This document shows positions 1 through 10,640 of a stretch of DNA of 64,000 nucleotides, piece after piece. A program made the translations under genes and the position numbers. The DNA comes from Albugo candida (lineage: Eukaryota; Oomycota; Peronosporomycetes; Albuginales; Albuginaceae). The stretch is taken from NCBI GenBank assembly GCA_905220665.1, contig CAJNAR010000018.1:62001-126000 (forward strand), written 5' to 3'. The notes beneath the pieces were generated by a model, which searched no databases, was not told the origin of the DNA, and saw only the letters and a list, made by a program, of their open reading frames with translations. Within the stretch, counting starts at the first letter, position 1; each line of letters starts with the position of its first letter.

Positions 1-3000
1 TCTTAACAAAGAAGCGACGGTTAGAACAAACTTAGTTAGAACGCTGAGCGTAATATCCTTATATTATCCATACAACCAGTGGATAATTTAACTAGAAGAG
101 ATCACTTCTTGTTTCTATCGTAAATAAACTTGTAAATTTTGATCCAAATCAAACGTGACAGCTATAATTAAGCAAAACGATCGGATTTGAAATCACTCAC
201 GTTCACGTCTTCTAATAACGAGACCCACTCGAGTGCAGACATGCAGCTGTACTATGCCTTCAGATAATGTGGAGCTTGACTGCAGCTACTACCTATTTGG
301 AGACGAAAAATCACATATCACTTCTCATAGATGGAATGAAGCTAAGAGGACCAAAGGTATTTCAAAGGGGGTGGATGGGAAATGTATCCAAGTTATACTG
401 GACAAAGCGTGAAAGTCAAACATGCTGGCGACTAGAGCAGAATTAGCATACTTTTATCAAAACCGGTTTGCGACAGGCACAAGATCACCAGCCAATACGT
501 TATGGAAAAGGTGTCCTCCTAACGAAAAGCGATTCAAAAAAGCTTTAATGACAACTCTGTTCCAGGGTTGCGAAAGATGATGCACAATTTGCGTGCTGGC
601 GTTTCATTCGAGTAAACCTAAAAATGAAATCAATTCACTTAGCTTTAGACTTTATTGAAACCAAGAATGAGATTCTTCTTCCATGGAATAATCGAATGAT
701 CGTAAAATCAAGGAAGTAGCGTGTCTACTTCTGATCATTACAATGGTTTCTAGGTACAATTTTGTCGCGTAGTTCCCTTCTCGGAACCTCTGATGGCTAC
801 ACATTGCTGGGCAGCTCTTTATAGCTTGCTGTAAAGAAAAAAACGTGTTAGCAGTTGGTACCTGGATTAGTACGTAACTAGCCAGGGTCACCACCCAGAG
901 AAAGAAAAGGCTGTCAAAAGGGGGTATATTGCTCATCTTACTTGACCCTTGATGAAAAACAAACCTTATCTGCGTTTATTATTACACCATCGTGGTATGC
1001 CAATTAGATTTAGGCTCGTCATTGTCGTTCCTTTTCATTGCATATCAATGTTCTGCTATCAAAGTCATGTGCGAAGATGGGTAATAGTTGTTGACCTCAT
1101 TGGAATAAAGGAAAATATTAAGATCAAAATTGGTACAATCGACGAGCTATCCGTACATTTTAGGTATCGAATGAAAAAAATTCTGGGTCTCCGTCTTTTG
1201 TAAGTTGCTAGATGGTTGTAGCAGGGGTCTCCGGAATTATTTACATGTTACATAGCAACTCAGCGCTCACGGTGAATGTCAATGGTATCCAGAGAATTAG
1301 CATGTTTTATTCAGACAGTCCTGTTTCAGATAGCCATGTCTGAAGAGCACTATCAACGATTTCCATGTCTCTTCACATGGCAAAGGTGCAATCAATACTT
1401 TTTTGCACTCAACTCTGCAACTCTGCGGCATTGTGATGTCAGTTCTTCACTCGGGCTTCTATCATTAACAATCAGATTAAGAGATCTACGCAGGAGATAT
1501 TTGGAATTCGTATTTGGTTCAATTCTCCCTATTTGCCATCAACCCGTAAAGGACCTAAAAAGGGGTTGTTTTTTAATATTCTTCGAATAGGCGTTTACGC
1601 ATTGGGTATTTGGTCATTTGATTGAGTACAATTCTCGTTCTACCATTCTGACGACCTTAGGGATCATTGGTTGGTTTATTGGGTTCTCTCTATGGCTCCC
1701 AGGGTTAGCTCGAACGATTTGGAATAGGTAGTGCTACTAGAATGATTACAATATCACTCACAACTGGGTGTGGCACATCTTTGTGGATTGAAAATCTGAC
1801 TAAAAAAACGTTGTTACAAAACTATACCCTGCAGGAGTAGTCTCGAAGATAGCTTTATCTACCAAAATCTCAACCCATGCCTCATAAGGACTCAGTTGTT
1901 TCAGCGAAGAAACAGGCATGCACCTTGAAGAAAACTTTTTTATTGGAACTTCGCGCAATCATCTGGGAGAGAATATGTCAATTCTCAGCACGACTAGTCG
2001 AATATCCTCAACGTTCGGAAGCGATTGAAGCGCATCCAATTTAGATAAACGCGCAGGTCAAAATACAGATATAATCAATCTCACAAAATGACGGACATGT
2101 AAGCCGAAGTGATTTCAAGTCTACCAGCTACAGCGTAACAGCTGAGAAAAGCGCTCACTATGCAATTCTTAAACGTACCGATCTGTTGCATTGATGCTTT
2201 TCGATATGTAGAAATGGTGCTAATAGCGTTCTAACGCCGGGGTTCTTTTGTAGACAGGCAAGAAGGTGCAGATATTGATGAACGGCCATATCACATCGTC
2301 TAGTGCACCACGAAGTGGATTGAAAAGGGTTAATTTCTTTCGAATTGGATTGTCTAATGACGATACGTTTTCAAGAAAGGGTACTAGAACGTGACGAACG
2401 TGTCTTTTGAATTGATTTGAATGCTGTTTAACTGGGCTTAATGTCGGTTTATCAGATTATTACAAGTTCTCGGATCACCAATTTAACCACTTGGCCTTAT
2501 TTTTTTTTAATAATGATTCAGGGATTTTGGCACTTTTCAGGAAGAAGCCGATTCATTCGAAGGGGACCACAACTCCCGAGAAGCTTTTCTACGTTGGATT
2601 TTGTTTATGTTTTTGACATGCACGCAGTGTCGGTTTTCAATATCAGTGGTATTGCACTATGCATGTGGGCACAACAGCAAATATACTAAGCGATACTGGC
2701 AATTCATACCAAGTCAATAGATATGTTCACACTCGCACCGCAGTGGCATGATACAATAGTGAAGTAAAAGAGAGCACCGCTTCTTGGTCGAAATATTCGT
2801 TCAAAGTTTGGCACCACATGATTAAAGCGTGGAAAATACCGATTAGAATGTTATATTATGCCTTCAATACGATATGCGGCAACGAACTGATTCCATTGCT
2901 ACAACACAATTCATTAAAGAGATCCGACTTGTTCTCCGAGCATGCAAAACTTTGGCGAATTGATTCGAGAACTTTGAAGATAAGTTTCTGGACTTTTGGG

Positions 3001-3900
3001 ATTTTAAAATCACGACACATGGCCGTAAAGGAGCCTACAAACTACTACAACGTTCAAAAGCTCACTAAAATCGAATTTGGCTGTAGAATATTTCTGAATA
3101 GACTTTGAATGAAGTCGCCCAGCTACTGCACTGTAACAACTCGACTCTGGTCTCATATCTTGGATCCAACCAACCAAGATTGGCACGTCGGCTTATGAAG
3201 ATTGCAAAGAATAGAAGGAAGCATCTTTCTTAAGGAAATCCAGCCCGACATTATAATGGGCACTCAGGTTCCTCGTGCGGTACCTGAATCCAAACAGCAT
3301 TTCTACTTTAAATGAAAACACAAGGAATAGAATTGTGCTAGAAGACGCTCTTGACTCGAAATTTTTGTTGAATCTCGTTCATCTTGGACGGACAACGTTT
3401 CGTGTGCTATTGAGTCGATGATATGGACGAAATAAAACGAGCCAGTAAATTGTATCCGATTTACGGCTTGCGTTGCAAGCTGTAACGTTTCACTTCAACT
3501 GCACAGATTGGAATTCATCGTTTTCTCAAACAGTTCGACTATTCCACCACTTCCGTGAGCTAAATCACGTATAGTGCGCACATTCGGTACCTTTACAGAC
3601 AGTGTTACGATCAAGACGAGCGCATTTCGCTTTTTTGGGTTTTGGATCAGATTCTCATCAATGTATCATTTGATTAGTGTTTACAATCCGGATCCCATTG
3701 CAACTGTATGTGTGCTCTTAGTCCTATTTGAATGACGAATGCAGCCCGGCGAGGCGAAAACCCATTTGTAAATGAGTGTTCTGTTTGACACTCCATATTC
3801 ACGACATCCTGGAAACAGTCTCATATCATATTTTGTTGGAGCGTGTCAACCTCATAAATCATTTTAGATAAAATCTTCCATTTGAAGCGCAACTCCACCA
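1..3900 (+). repeat. Degenerate LINE-related element, copy 1 (left arm of inverted pair)
   Basis: This stretch aligns by eye, in reverse orientation, with about 14.0-18.3 kb. For example, bases 61-210 match the complement of 18101-18250, and 3670-3800 match the complement of about 14190-14320. Parts resemble the better-preserved LINE at 37-44 kb in the same order. A short FYQ-type coding remnant lies near 445. An endonuclease-start-like segment near 1257-1290 recalls 39670-39700. A 3' coding segment at about 3240-3660 closely resembles 43280-43690. No long frame survives. The middle is shorter than in the LINE, so internal deletion is likely. The element probably begins before base 1. The ORFs of 60-105 codons here are remnants or chance frames. 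Confidence 0.65.
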
Positions 3901-4934
3901 TCGTGTCAAGGGGCTTCCTAACTGTCAGCCAGTGCCACTTCACTCAGGGTTTTTGATGTTTATACTATACGGCCTGGATATGTGATATTTAGAGCTTGCG
4001 ATCACAATCCAAGTACCCACTTCTACCCAGCTTCGGATGGAGAACATATTTCTGAGGCACTGTGAAAAAGCGTTTCGTGGGAGTTGTACATCTTCAATGG
4101 AAACGATGGTGAAAGTAATGATGAGGTTGGTTTGCACTGAGCTGAAGAATTTCACTGGCTCCCTGTTGGGCTTTCTATTGAAGCAATTGAATGCGCAATG
4201 TTACAAACTCATATTATCTGAAATGTGCTACTCATCCTCTTGCAGTAAACTCTCAATGAAAAAGATGAAGATAATTCTTGTATACCATTGGCTTAATACG
4301 CACCCGAGCTGTTGAACAATGAATATGATTCATGAAGATGAAGGACACTGTTTGGAGAGAATACCGTTGAGTGCTAATCCTAGAAATGCGACGAGAATAT
4401 TGTGATTATTTTTGTAGATGAGGAATGGCGCTCAAAAGCCTGGAGATTCACGCCAGTGATGAAACGCTAATTCATTCAAAACAAATTGGGAGCGTTGCAT
4501 AAGCTAAATATCCACCGTCTACTTTCCAAAGATTGTGCGATGCACTTTCTGCCGTTCATTTGACTGCATCGAAGTCTTTTTTCTCCAGTTCTTTAGATAT
4601 GGTCCATACTCTTCATTTGAACTGAGTGATAGATTTCACAAGCAGACTTTGCATCGATAGATCGCTTCCTACAGGACAAAGTATCTCGCATTGCGATTAC
4701 AGGCATCAAGTTGATTTATTTTACATAAATGAAATGTCAAAGTATGAAAAAATGAAAATGATAATCTTTTTGAGACGAATGCCTTTGATTGATAAAAAGA
4801 CTGGCAAAAAGTGAAGGCGAAGTGTTTGTTCAGCGCTAGCAAACGAATACACTATTAAATTTAATCAATCAAAACGACACTCTGACTTGATGTATTTATT
4901 TACTAAAGGTAACGTTTCGAGGAAACAAACATTT
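3901..4934. other. AT-rich spacer, no supported gene
   Basis: Two overlapping frames on opposite strands (about 70 and 90 codons near 3940-4315) and one of about 60 codons at 4626-4814 show no recognisable domain and no splice-compatible neighbour. The right end is probably the 3' untranslated region of the thaumatin-like gene, which ends at 4935 on the minus strand. Confidence 0.5.
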
Positions 4935-6062
4935 TTAAAAACTCTGTTCTGTGGCAATGTTACTGTGATTGAGTGTGCTACCTTTTGTGAAATCGACGGA
5001 AAAACGAGAACGCGCACTGCTTTCATCCTTTGAATAGAACTGACTTAGCTGTTGCTTCTTCTTACGGCCATAGAATATGACAGCGCCTGCAATGCAAGCA
5101 ACAGCTGTCAATATTCCAAACACTATGAAGATTGTCGAGACATGACTCGATTTTTGACCGCTTTTTGTGGAGATTTCTTGCACGTTTTCTGCTATTGGGA
5201 CAATTTCTATCTGACGGTTCGGTTTTGAACTTTGACCGAGTTCTGACGTCACAAGCTTGGTTTTTCGTGTTTGTTGATGCGTTATTGGAGGTTTGACAGT
5301 CTGTGAAATGATTGTTGGAGTATGTATTTGTGGAGGCACAACCTGGCTTCTATTTTGATTACTTGAGCGCAAGTGTTCACTTCTCGAAGCTTGCGGAGGT
5401 GTCAATTGAGTGGTTGGAGCGAGTACATTGGTAGCGACTATAATGTCTAGTGCTGGAGCTAGCGGAATTTCTAAAATCGGCCTGATGAGGTCTTGAATCA
5501 GATTTGGCCCCGGCTTCGATCCCAAGGGACAGAATATCACTTGATAATCGACTCCCTTTTTGCAAGTGTGCGTTTTTATATCATCTGTGGGGTACGCATA
5601 TGCGTCCTTACACATAGGATCCATACCCAAGCATTGTATCTCTTTGCAAGTATCGCCGTCAGTTTTGCTTGGAATTATTTTCATGGGCACATTGAATCCG
5701 GTGCCACCGGTAATTGTCCGGCAATCCTCATAACTGTTACATTTCCCCGGACCCACATTGCCAGTTGGTATGGTACTGATATCATAACAGCTAAAGCTGC
5801 CGTCGGCGGCGTTTGAAAACTCGGCGAGTGTTGCGTCAGGGTTTTGGCCCATCCGAAGCATACCGCTTGTACCTGGTTCAAAAAAGCGCTCTGTCATTCC
5901 AGATTGCCGTATTATCTCGACCTTTGCATTATCGTATAAATCGACATCATGACTGCAATGATTTTGAATTTCAATTCTGTAGGAGATAACCACTCTCAAG
6001 GTAAGTATACCCGCGAGACGGCGGAACCATTTTGTATTCGTGTGTTGTCTGAACACAATCAT
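4935..6062 (-). CDS. Membrane-anchored thaumatin-like protein
   Basis: The 375-aa product has a thaumatin-like ectodomain at about residues 29-180. Visible hallmarks are a start like N-x-C (NHC at 34-36), many spaced cysteines (36, 92, 108, 114, 139, 144, 151, 167, 178), a GFNVPM strand near 122-127, a C-K-D-A-Y-A-Y-P-x-D-D stretch (151-161) and the terminal DYQVIFCP block (172-179). A Pro/Ser/Thr/Gln-rich stalk follows (about 190-305), then one membrane segment (309-331), an RKKK stop-transfer and a 40-residue tail without a kinase. Known thaumatin-family proteins bind or cleave beta-glucans; a surface role is inference. The N terminus is uncertain. The ATG at 6060-6062 precedes only a weak signal peptide, and a TACAG acceptor lies just before the domain, so a first exon may be missed. 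Neighbour SDHAF2 is divergent. Confidence 0.8.
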   Translation of the reverse strand: MIVFRQHTNTKWFRRLAGILTLRVVISYRIEIQNHCSHDVDLYDNAKVEIIRQSGMTERFFEPGTSGMLRMGQNPDATLAEFSNAADGSFSCYDISTIPTGNVGPGKCNSYEDCRTITGGTGFNVPMKIIPSKTDGDTCKEIQCLGMDPMCKDAYAYPTDDIKTHTCKKGVDYQVIFCPLGSKPGPNLIQDLIRPILEIPLAPALDIIVATNVLAPTTQLTPPQASRSEHLRSSNQNRSQVVPPQIHTPTIISQTVKPPITHQQTRKTKLVTSELGQSSKPNRQIEIVPIAENVQEISTKSGQKSSHVSTIFIVFGILTAVACIAGAVIFYGRKKKQQLSQFYSKDESSARSRFSVDFTKGSTLNHSNIATEQSF

Positions 6063-6560
6063 TCTTTGAATGAGTTGAGTCTTTCAGGACTTACGATGGT
6101 GCACGTGAAAGTAAATATGATTACATTATAAACTGCTGGTAACTGATATGTGAAGAATTCCTAGGCATGTTCCTTGGCAGAAGCTGAGGTGTAAGTTACG
6201 CGTTATAGGAAAAATTACTCAGTTGTGTGAGAATTCCCACACTTTACCAAAAGTCGTCAACATACGGCGCGTATACTATACCATAATCAGAGCAGATTGA
6301 CCATTAGTATCCCGACACCTAGCAGGAAACACGAATGAATCTGTAATAGTATGAGTTTTGCACGGAAAAATGATTGCTTGCTGCGCATCGAGCGTCTGGT
6401 GGGGACATCAAGGTATATCACCTAACCTAATTGCTTTAATCTGTGTCATTATGATTCGTAGCTACGTGGGGACAGGTGTATACTCGATATACTTAGTATC
6501 AATTTGGTAGCAATATTTGGTATCAAAGGACATAAGTTACATCCACTATTCGTTTCAATT

Positions 6561-7110
6561 ATGCACATGCCACGACGCCTCTTCCGTAATCAAAGTGGGC
6601 GGAACGTGTACAAACGTTGCAAACTTTCGTTGAAAGCGGGATCTGATGCCTTTCATCTGACTGAGGAACAGGAGGCACGCGTGGTACAGCGTGATCAGGA
6701 AATACGGAAACAGCATCTCGCCCTACCGAAAGGGTACGAGCTTTTATATCACAATACTAGACCCTACTGACCTTCTCAAATGTAGCGCGAATGACTCAGC
6801 GAAAATCGCGCGAAAGAAGCGACTTTTGTATCGAAGTCGTCAACGTGGATGGCTGGAAGTTGATCTTCTCCTCGGTTCTTGGACACAAAAGAATATCGAT
6901 GGGTTACAGGAAGGAGAATTGAACGATTTCGAAGCGATTCTGAATCAAGAAACTATTGATATTTACAATTATATCACAAAACAACGTCCCATACCAAGCG
7001 AATTGGACACAAATGTATTGCATCGCCTGCAGGAGTACTGTGCCAACTCTCCGTTGGGAAAAGCTTCCATGGATGGGTACACTCATAATAAAAGGTTCAT
7101 GAGTAATTGA
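6561..7110 (+). CDS. SDHAF2: Succinate dehydrogenase assembly factor 2, mitochondrial
   Basis: SDHAF2/Sdh5 promotes covalent FAD attachment to the SDHA subunit of respiratory complex II in the mitochondrial matrix. Two exons, 6561-6733 and 6786-7110, join in frame across a 52-nt intron (GTACGA...TGTAG), giving 165 aa. The family core is clear after the junction: K-R-L-L-Y-R-S-R-Q-R-G-W-L-E, then D-L-L-L-G-S-W, then a D-G-L-x-x-x-E-L-x-D-F-E-x-I-L segment and D-I-Y-N-Y-I. The N terminus (MHMPRRLFRNQSGRNVYKR) is basic with few acids and fits a mitochondrial presequence. I chose the ATG at 6561 over an upstream TTG at 6504; the second ATG at 6567 is equally possible. The 3' end is 58 bp from the convergent gene at 7169. 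Confidence 0.85.
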
Positions 7111-7168
7111 GCTAGTTATCGGCAAGTTTTAAGGCCTGCGTGCATATAAACAATGAAAATCTCGGTGT

Positions 7169-8035
7169 TTATGTCTCGGCGACAATTCTCTGACGGTAGA
7201 AACTATCACTCTGAATAGAGGACTTTGTGTCGACCACGTTATGTTCGCCATGTAGTAGCCGATATACTTTACGTCCATACGTTTTGGCAGCATGACACAC
7301 CTTTTGCAATTCTTCACTTTCTAATTCTTCCGCCACACGTGCTTCCCGACGTATAGTCTTAAACGCCCTTCGGAATTGACCAATTTGAATCGCGTTATAA
7401 GCCAGATGAATCCGACATTTGCTTCGTAAAATGGGATCCTGGAGCCCGACAGAGATTGCGATCTGCAATCGCGCCATAAGTCGTGCCTGGTTTATGTGCT
7501 TACATAAAAAATGACCTCCACCCAAAGTTGAGACGTACGCGTTTAATGTGACCAATGCAGCAACGCCATGCACAAAGCGAACAGCCCGTCGAGAAGAGCT
7601 CCAACAAAAAGGAAAGTATTGTGAAGGTGCGTATGTCACTAGTGCAACGATCGCGCGCGGTGCAGATGCATGCAGTTGTACCTTGTATAACGTTAATGTG
7701 TCCGTACACAAAGTGAGGACCTGCTCGACTCTCTCGGAACGCGGAATTCCTGCAGCAGAAGCGATAACACTAAGCAGATGACTTAGACAATCGCTCGGCG
7801 AGTCCATCAGTTTTGTTTTCGTTGTCATGGTAGCCAAATAGTCGCGCAGCGCTGTGTACAGATTCCACGACCTGACACTGACTTTTAGATAGCATGGATT
7901 ATCCACTTGAATGTCCTCAGCACCATGTTCTTTCTCGTAAATTTTACGCAGTGTTTTGAGTGACTTTTCTTTTCTTTGTGATTGTCCAAGCGCATGAGAA
8001 CAATTAGAGACTCCAATCAGAAGCGGTGCGCGCAT
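7169..8035 (-). CDS. Conserved-looking helical protein of unknown function
   Basis: An uninterrupted 288-codon frame with an ATG start at 8033-8035. I do not recognise the family. The sequence looks mostly helical, with no signal peptide. It has a basic N-terminal stretch (about residues 15-40), Leu/Val/Ala-rich helices (about 60-190) and a C-terminal segment that reads like a TPR-type pair of helices around H-L-A-Y-N-A-I-Q-I-G-Q-F-R-R-A-F (near 210-225). The last 20-30 residues are polar. It is convergent with SDHAF2 (58-bp gap). The intact length amid decayed sequence, and the plus-strand 77-codon frame inside it being only a shadow, support a real gene. Confidence 0.65.
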   Translation of the reverse strand: MRAPLLIGVSNCSHALGQSQRKEKSLKTLRKIYEKEHGAEDIQVDNPCYLKVSVRSWNLYTALRDYLATMTTKTKLMDSPSDCLSHLLSVIASAAGIPRSERVEQVLTLCTDTLTLYKVQLHASAPRAIVALVTYAPSQYFPFCWSSSRRAVRFVHGVAALVTLNAYVSTLGGGHFLCKHINQARLMARLQIAISVGLQDPILRSKCRIHLAYNAIQIGQFRRAFKTIRREARVAEELESEELQKVCHAAKTYGRKVYRLLHGEHNVVDTKSSIQSDSFYRQRIVAET

Positions 8036-8883
8036 TCGTTTCGATTGCTTGCTGCTTGATCAGTTCTGATTGGGTACAATTAAGAATGTATAAACGCAGT
8101 AAGCAAAGGTGTTGTTGTATCTCGTTCGGCTATAGACTATAAAGAGTTAGATCTAATAAGCATGGAGATCTTAAAGTGAAGGCTATAAAGTATAATAAAA
8201 AAATCCTGCTTCGTGGCCATACTTGAGCCGGTGGGAGGTAGTACGGCTGACTATAATTACAAAGTTCTTCAGTAATTATTCTCAAGGAATTGAACGAAAA
8301 CACAGAGAATCACTCCAGCAATTAAACACCATTGGCAGCACATTTTAGGTCGACAACGAGATGTCTTTTGGATTTCACTCAAAAGTATGGAATTGTTGAG
8401 CATTATGATATACCAGTAATTTATAACGATAGGGAGTATTTATGTAGTAGAACCCATTTCTATGCTGCAATTTGCATGGAATCATGTCTTTTGAGCCAAT
8501 CAAAAAACGATGGTCAATCATCAATTACATCCAGTCATATTCTCTGTCTTCGATATTTTCCATCGTGATGCGTTGATGCTACATTCACGTCACTGTAGCA
8601 CTGATTCGAATCATCCTTAAAGTATAATCACGCATACTGCAACATGGTCTCTTATTCCAAAATTCACGGTAATTGGAAACGCTAGGAGTGACAATATCCT
8701 CTTGGTTTGTGTAACCCTCAACTACCTCTTCAATTCGATATCTGATTCCATATAATGTACCGTTTCTACTTTTCACTATAACGCGCTGGACGTTCGAACT
8801 CTTGCACGCTTCTAGCAAGCGCAGCCATACACGATACCACCCACGCTGATCAAATCGCCATCTGAGAGCATCCTCTCGTCCTC
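8036..8883. other. Intergenic region between divergent genes
   Basis: This probably carries both promoters, for the gene at 7169-8035 (minus) and the gene at 8884 (plus). A 78-codon plus frame at 8332-8568 has no recognisable content. A minus frame ending at 8585 looks somewhat protein-like but has no ATG start and runs into the 5' end of the next gene; see rejected items. Confidence 0.5.
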
Positions 8884-10521
8884 ATGACGACGTCAAATTC
8901 GATGGAAGTATCCGTTCCACCGCGTAACCATTCCACCGGTTCCCACATTTCCGACCCAATGAAATCTCGGGGCAACGTACTCGCACCTCTCGCACCGTAT
9001 GATGAAATATCATTGAACGAAATCATGGATCCAGATAACCCATTCTTATTGGATATAATTCCGTCGTCAGATTCCGACAAAGTATCCGACCGAAATACGC
9101 CCATTTTTGACGCTTTCTCCAGCTCGCCAAAAGATGAATTAGCACAAATTCAGCAGCTATATCACCCATCTGACTGCTCAGCTCCACAACTCTTGCGTTC
9201 CACCTCGACCTCTTCATTGTACGGTCCGAACTTCTCGCTCCAATCTTCCTCAATGGCACGATTTCGTGTTGCATCCCAGCATAAACACAAGCGCGTACGC
9301 TCGAGTTCCGATATGATTTACGCTTTTTTGGATTCGGATAGCATAAAAACAGAAAATGAATCGGAAAAAGTGTGTTATTCGATCTCCGACAGGAATTTGG
9401 CCTCTCCGTCTGACGAGATCTCTGACGCCGTAATGCATTCTATTCAAACCAGTTTCCAGCTTGGGGGTAGCGACGGCGTCATCGCACCATTACCCGTTGC
9501 TATTCAGCCGGTCCGAGTGACGTCACCGGTCGGATTACAAATATCATCAAGTATCGCTTATGACGAGAAAAAACACGAAATTAGCACTTCTGTAAATAAT
9601 GAAAATGATGTGGATACATTTGCAAAATTGGATACTTACCTGGGTGAGTTTTGTTGGACTGATGTTCATGGGAAGCAGCTGGAGCAAGCAAATGTTTCCA
9701 ATCACGGGAACAGTATGTCAGCGGTGCATACTCTTGCGTTCGACGATACAAATGACACGGATTTGCTCATCAAAAGCAGTCAGGTCAAAGGAGGGAAGAG
9801 AAAGCGACTTCCAACACATACGCGTCGACATTCGAATCCTTCCGGTTTGCTACAAACTGTCGCAGAACTCCATACACAGAAAATCGATACCAGCTCGAAT
9901 ATCACGTCGGAATTTCCACCAATCCTCTCAGATGTCAGCAATACTGAGCCATCTCATTCGTTCTTTTCGAAAGCAAGTACCCAATCTCCATACACAAATG
10001 CAAACAGTCATGTGATTGGTTCAAATTCCCGAAATGAATCCTTTCACACGCGTCAATCTTCACTTCCCTCCAGCGCGTTACTGCAAAGTAAATTGAAAAA
10101 TGCGAGAGTACAGCCGGGGTTGCCGACACTACCACTACCAGCTCGTGTTCGACGAGCATCGCATCGGTCTACTGGACTTTCTATGGACCTTTCCGACATG
10201 AATTTGGGGTTTCTTAACGGATCAGAGAATCAGCCTTCTTTGAAACAAGCACAACGACCTGCAAAGTCGAATTTTAGTCTTTTGTCGAACATGAGCATGG
10301 CGCTTGAAGACCCGAATTTGATGAATCGGAAATTGTACAAATGCGGTCGCTGTGGTCAACCAAAAGTTGGTCACGTGTGCTCGATGCCGGACCACCGAAA
10401 CAATTGGACTCAGGTAGATCTGGAAATTACGAAAAGAGGCAATGTACAACGTCCGAGCTTACAACATTTATCGGTGCGAACGCAATGGAAAACGTTGCAC
10501 CCGGATAATGCTCGGATCTGA
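8884..10521 (+). CDS. Ser-rich protein with C-terminal CxxC...HxC zinc motif
   Basis: Single exon of 545 aa, ATG at 8884. Most of the protein is low-complexity and Ser/Thr/Asn/Asp-rich, suggesting a disordered, phosphorylated regulator. Basic clusters (HKHKR near 140, GGKRKRLP near 303) could be nuclear localisation signals. The only ordered-looking element is close to the C terminus (about 481-499): Y-K-C-G-R-C-G-Q-P-K-V-G-H-V-C, a compact zinc-knuckle-like C-X2-C-X6-H-X-C pattern followed by about 45 residues ending W-K-T-L-H-P. I recall similar C-terminal knuckles in other oomycete proteins but cannot name a function. The next gene starts 119 bp downstream on the same strand. Confidence 0.7.
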   Translation: MTTSNSMEVSVPPRNHSTGSHISDPMKSRGNVLAPLAPYDEISLNEIMDPDNPFLLDIIPSSDSDKVSDRNTPIFDAFSSSPKDELAQIQQLYHPSDCSAPQLLRSTSTSSLYGPNFSLQSSSMARFRVASQHKHKRVRSSSDMIYAFLDSDSIKTENESEKVCYSISDRNLASPSDEISDAVMHSIQTSFQLGGSDGVIAPLPVAIQPVRVTSPVGLQISSSIAYDEKKHEISTSVNNENDVDTFAKLDTYLGEFCWTDVHGKQLEQANVSNHGNSMSAVHTLAFDDTNDTDLLIKSSQVKGGKRKRLPTHTRRHSNPSGLLQTVAELHTQKIDTSSNITSEFPPILSDVSNTEPSHSFFSKASTQSPYTNANSHVIGSNSRNESFHTRQSSLPSSALLQSKLKNARVQPGLPTLPLPARVRRASHRSTGLSMDLSDMNLGFLNGSENQPSLKQAQRPAKSNFSLLSNMSMALEDPNLMNRKLYKCGRCGQPKVGHVCSMPDHRNNWTQVDLEITKRGNVQRPSLQHLSVRTQWKTLHPDNARI

Positions 10522-10640
10522 TTGGTAAGAATCATGTGAAGTCAGAATAAGAATTGTCTAAACGATATAATGAAAATTATAATTTACAGTCAGCTGTGTG
10601 GTATGATCGAATTGGCGTGGCGCACGCCATTTCAGTAGCC

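Noticed and set aside
2441..2689. Small gene conserved between the two inverted arms (also 15575-15889 minus)
   Set aside because: The shared protein-like phrase follows from overall nucleotide similarity of the repeat copies. The third copy does not cover this part, and no start or splice structure is shared.
8585..8880. Minus-strand protein-like frame ending at 8585
   Set aside because: No ATG (the apparent start is TTG at 8818), and the in-frame sequence is closed upstream by a stop inside the 5' end of the opposite gene.
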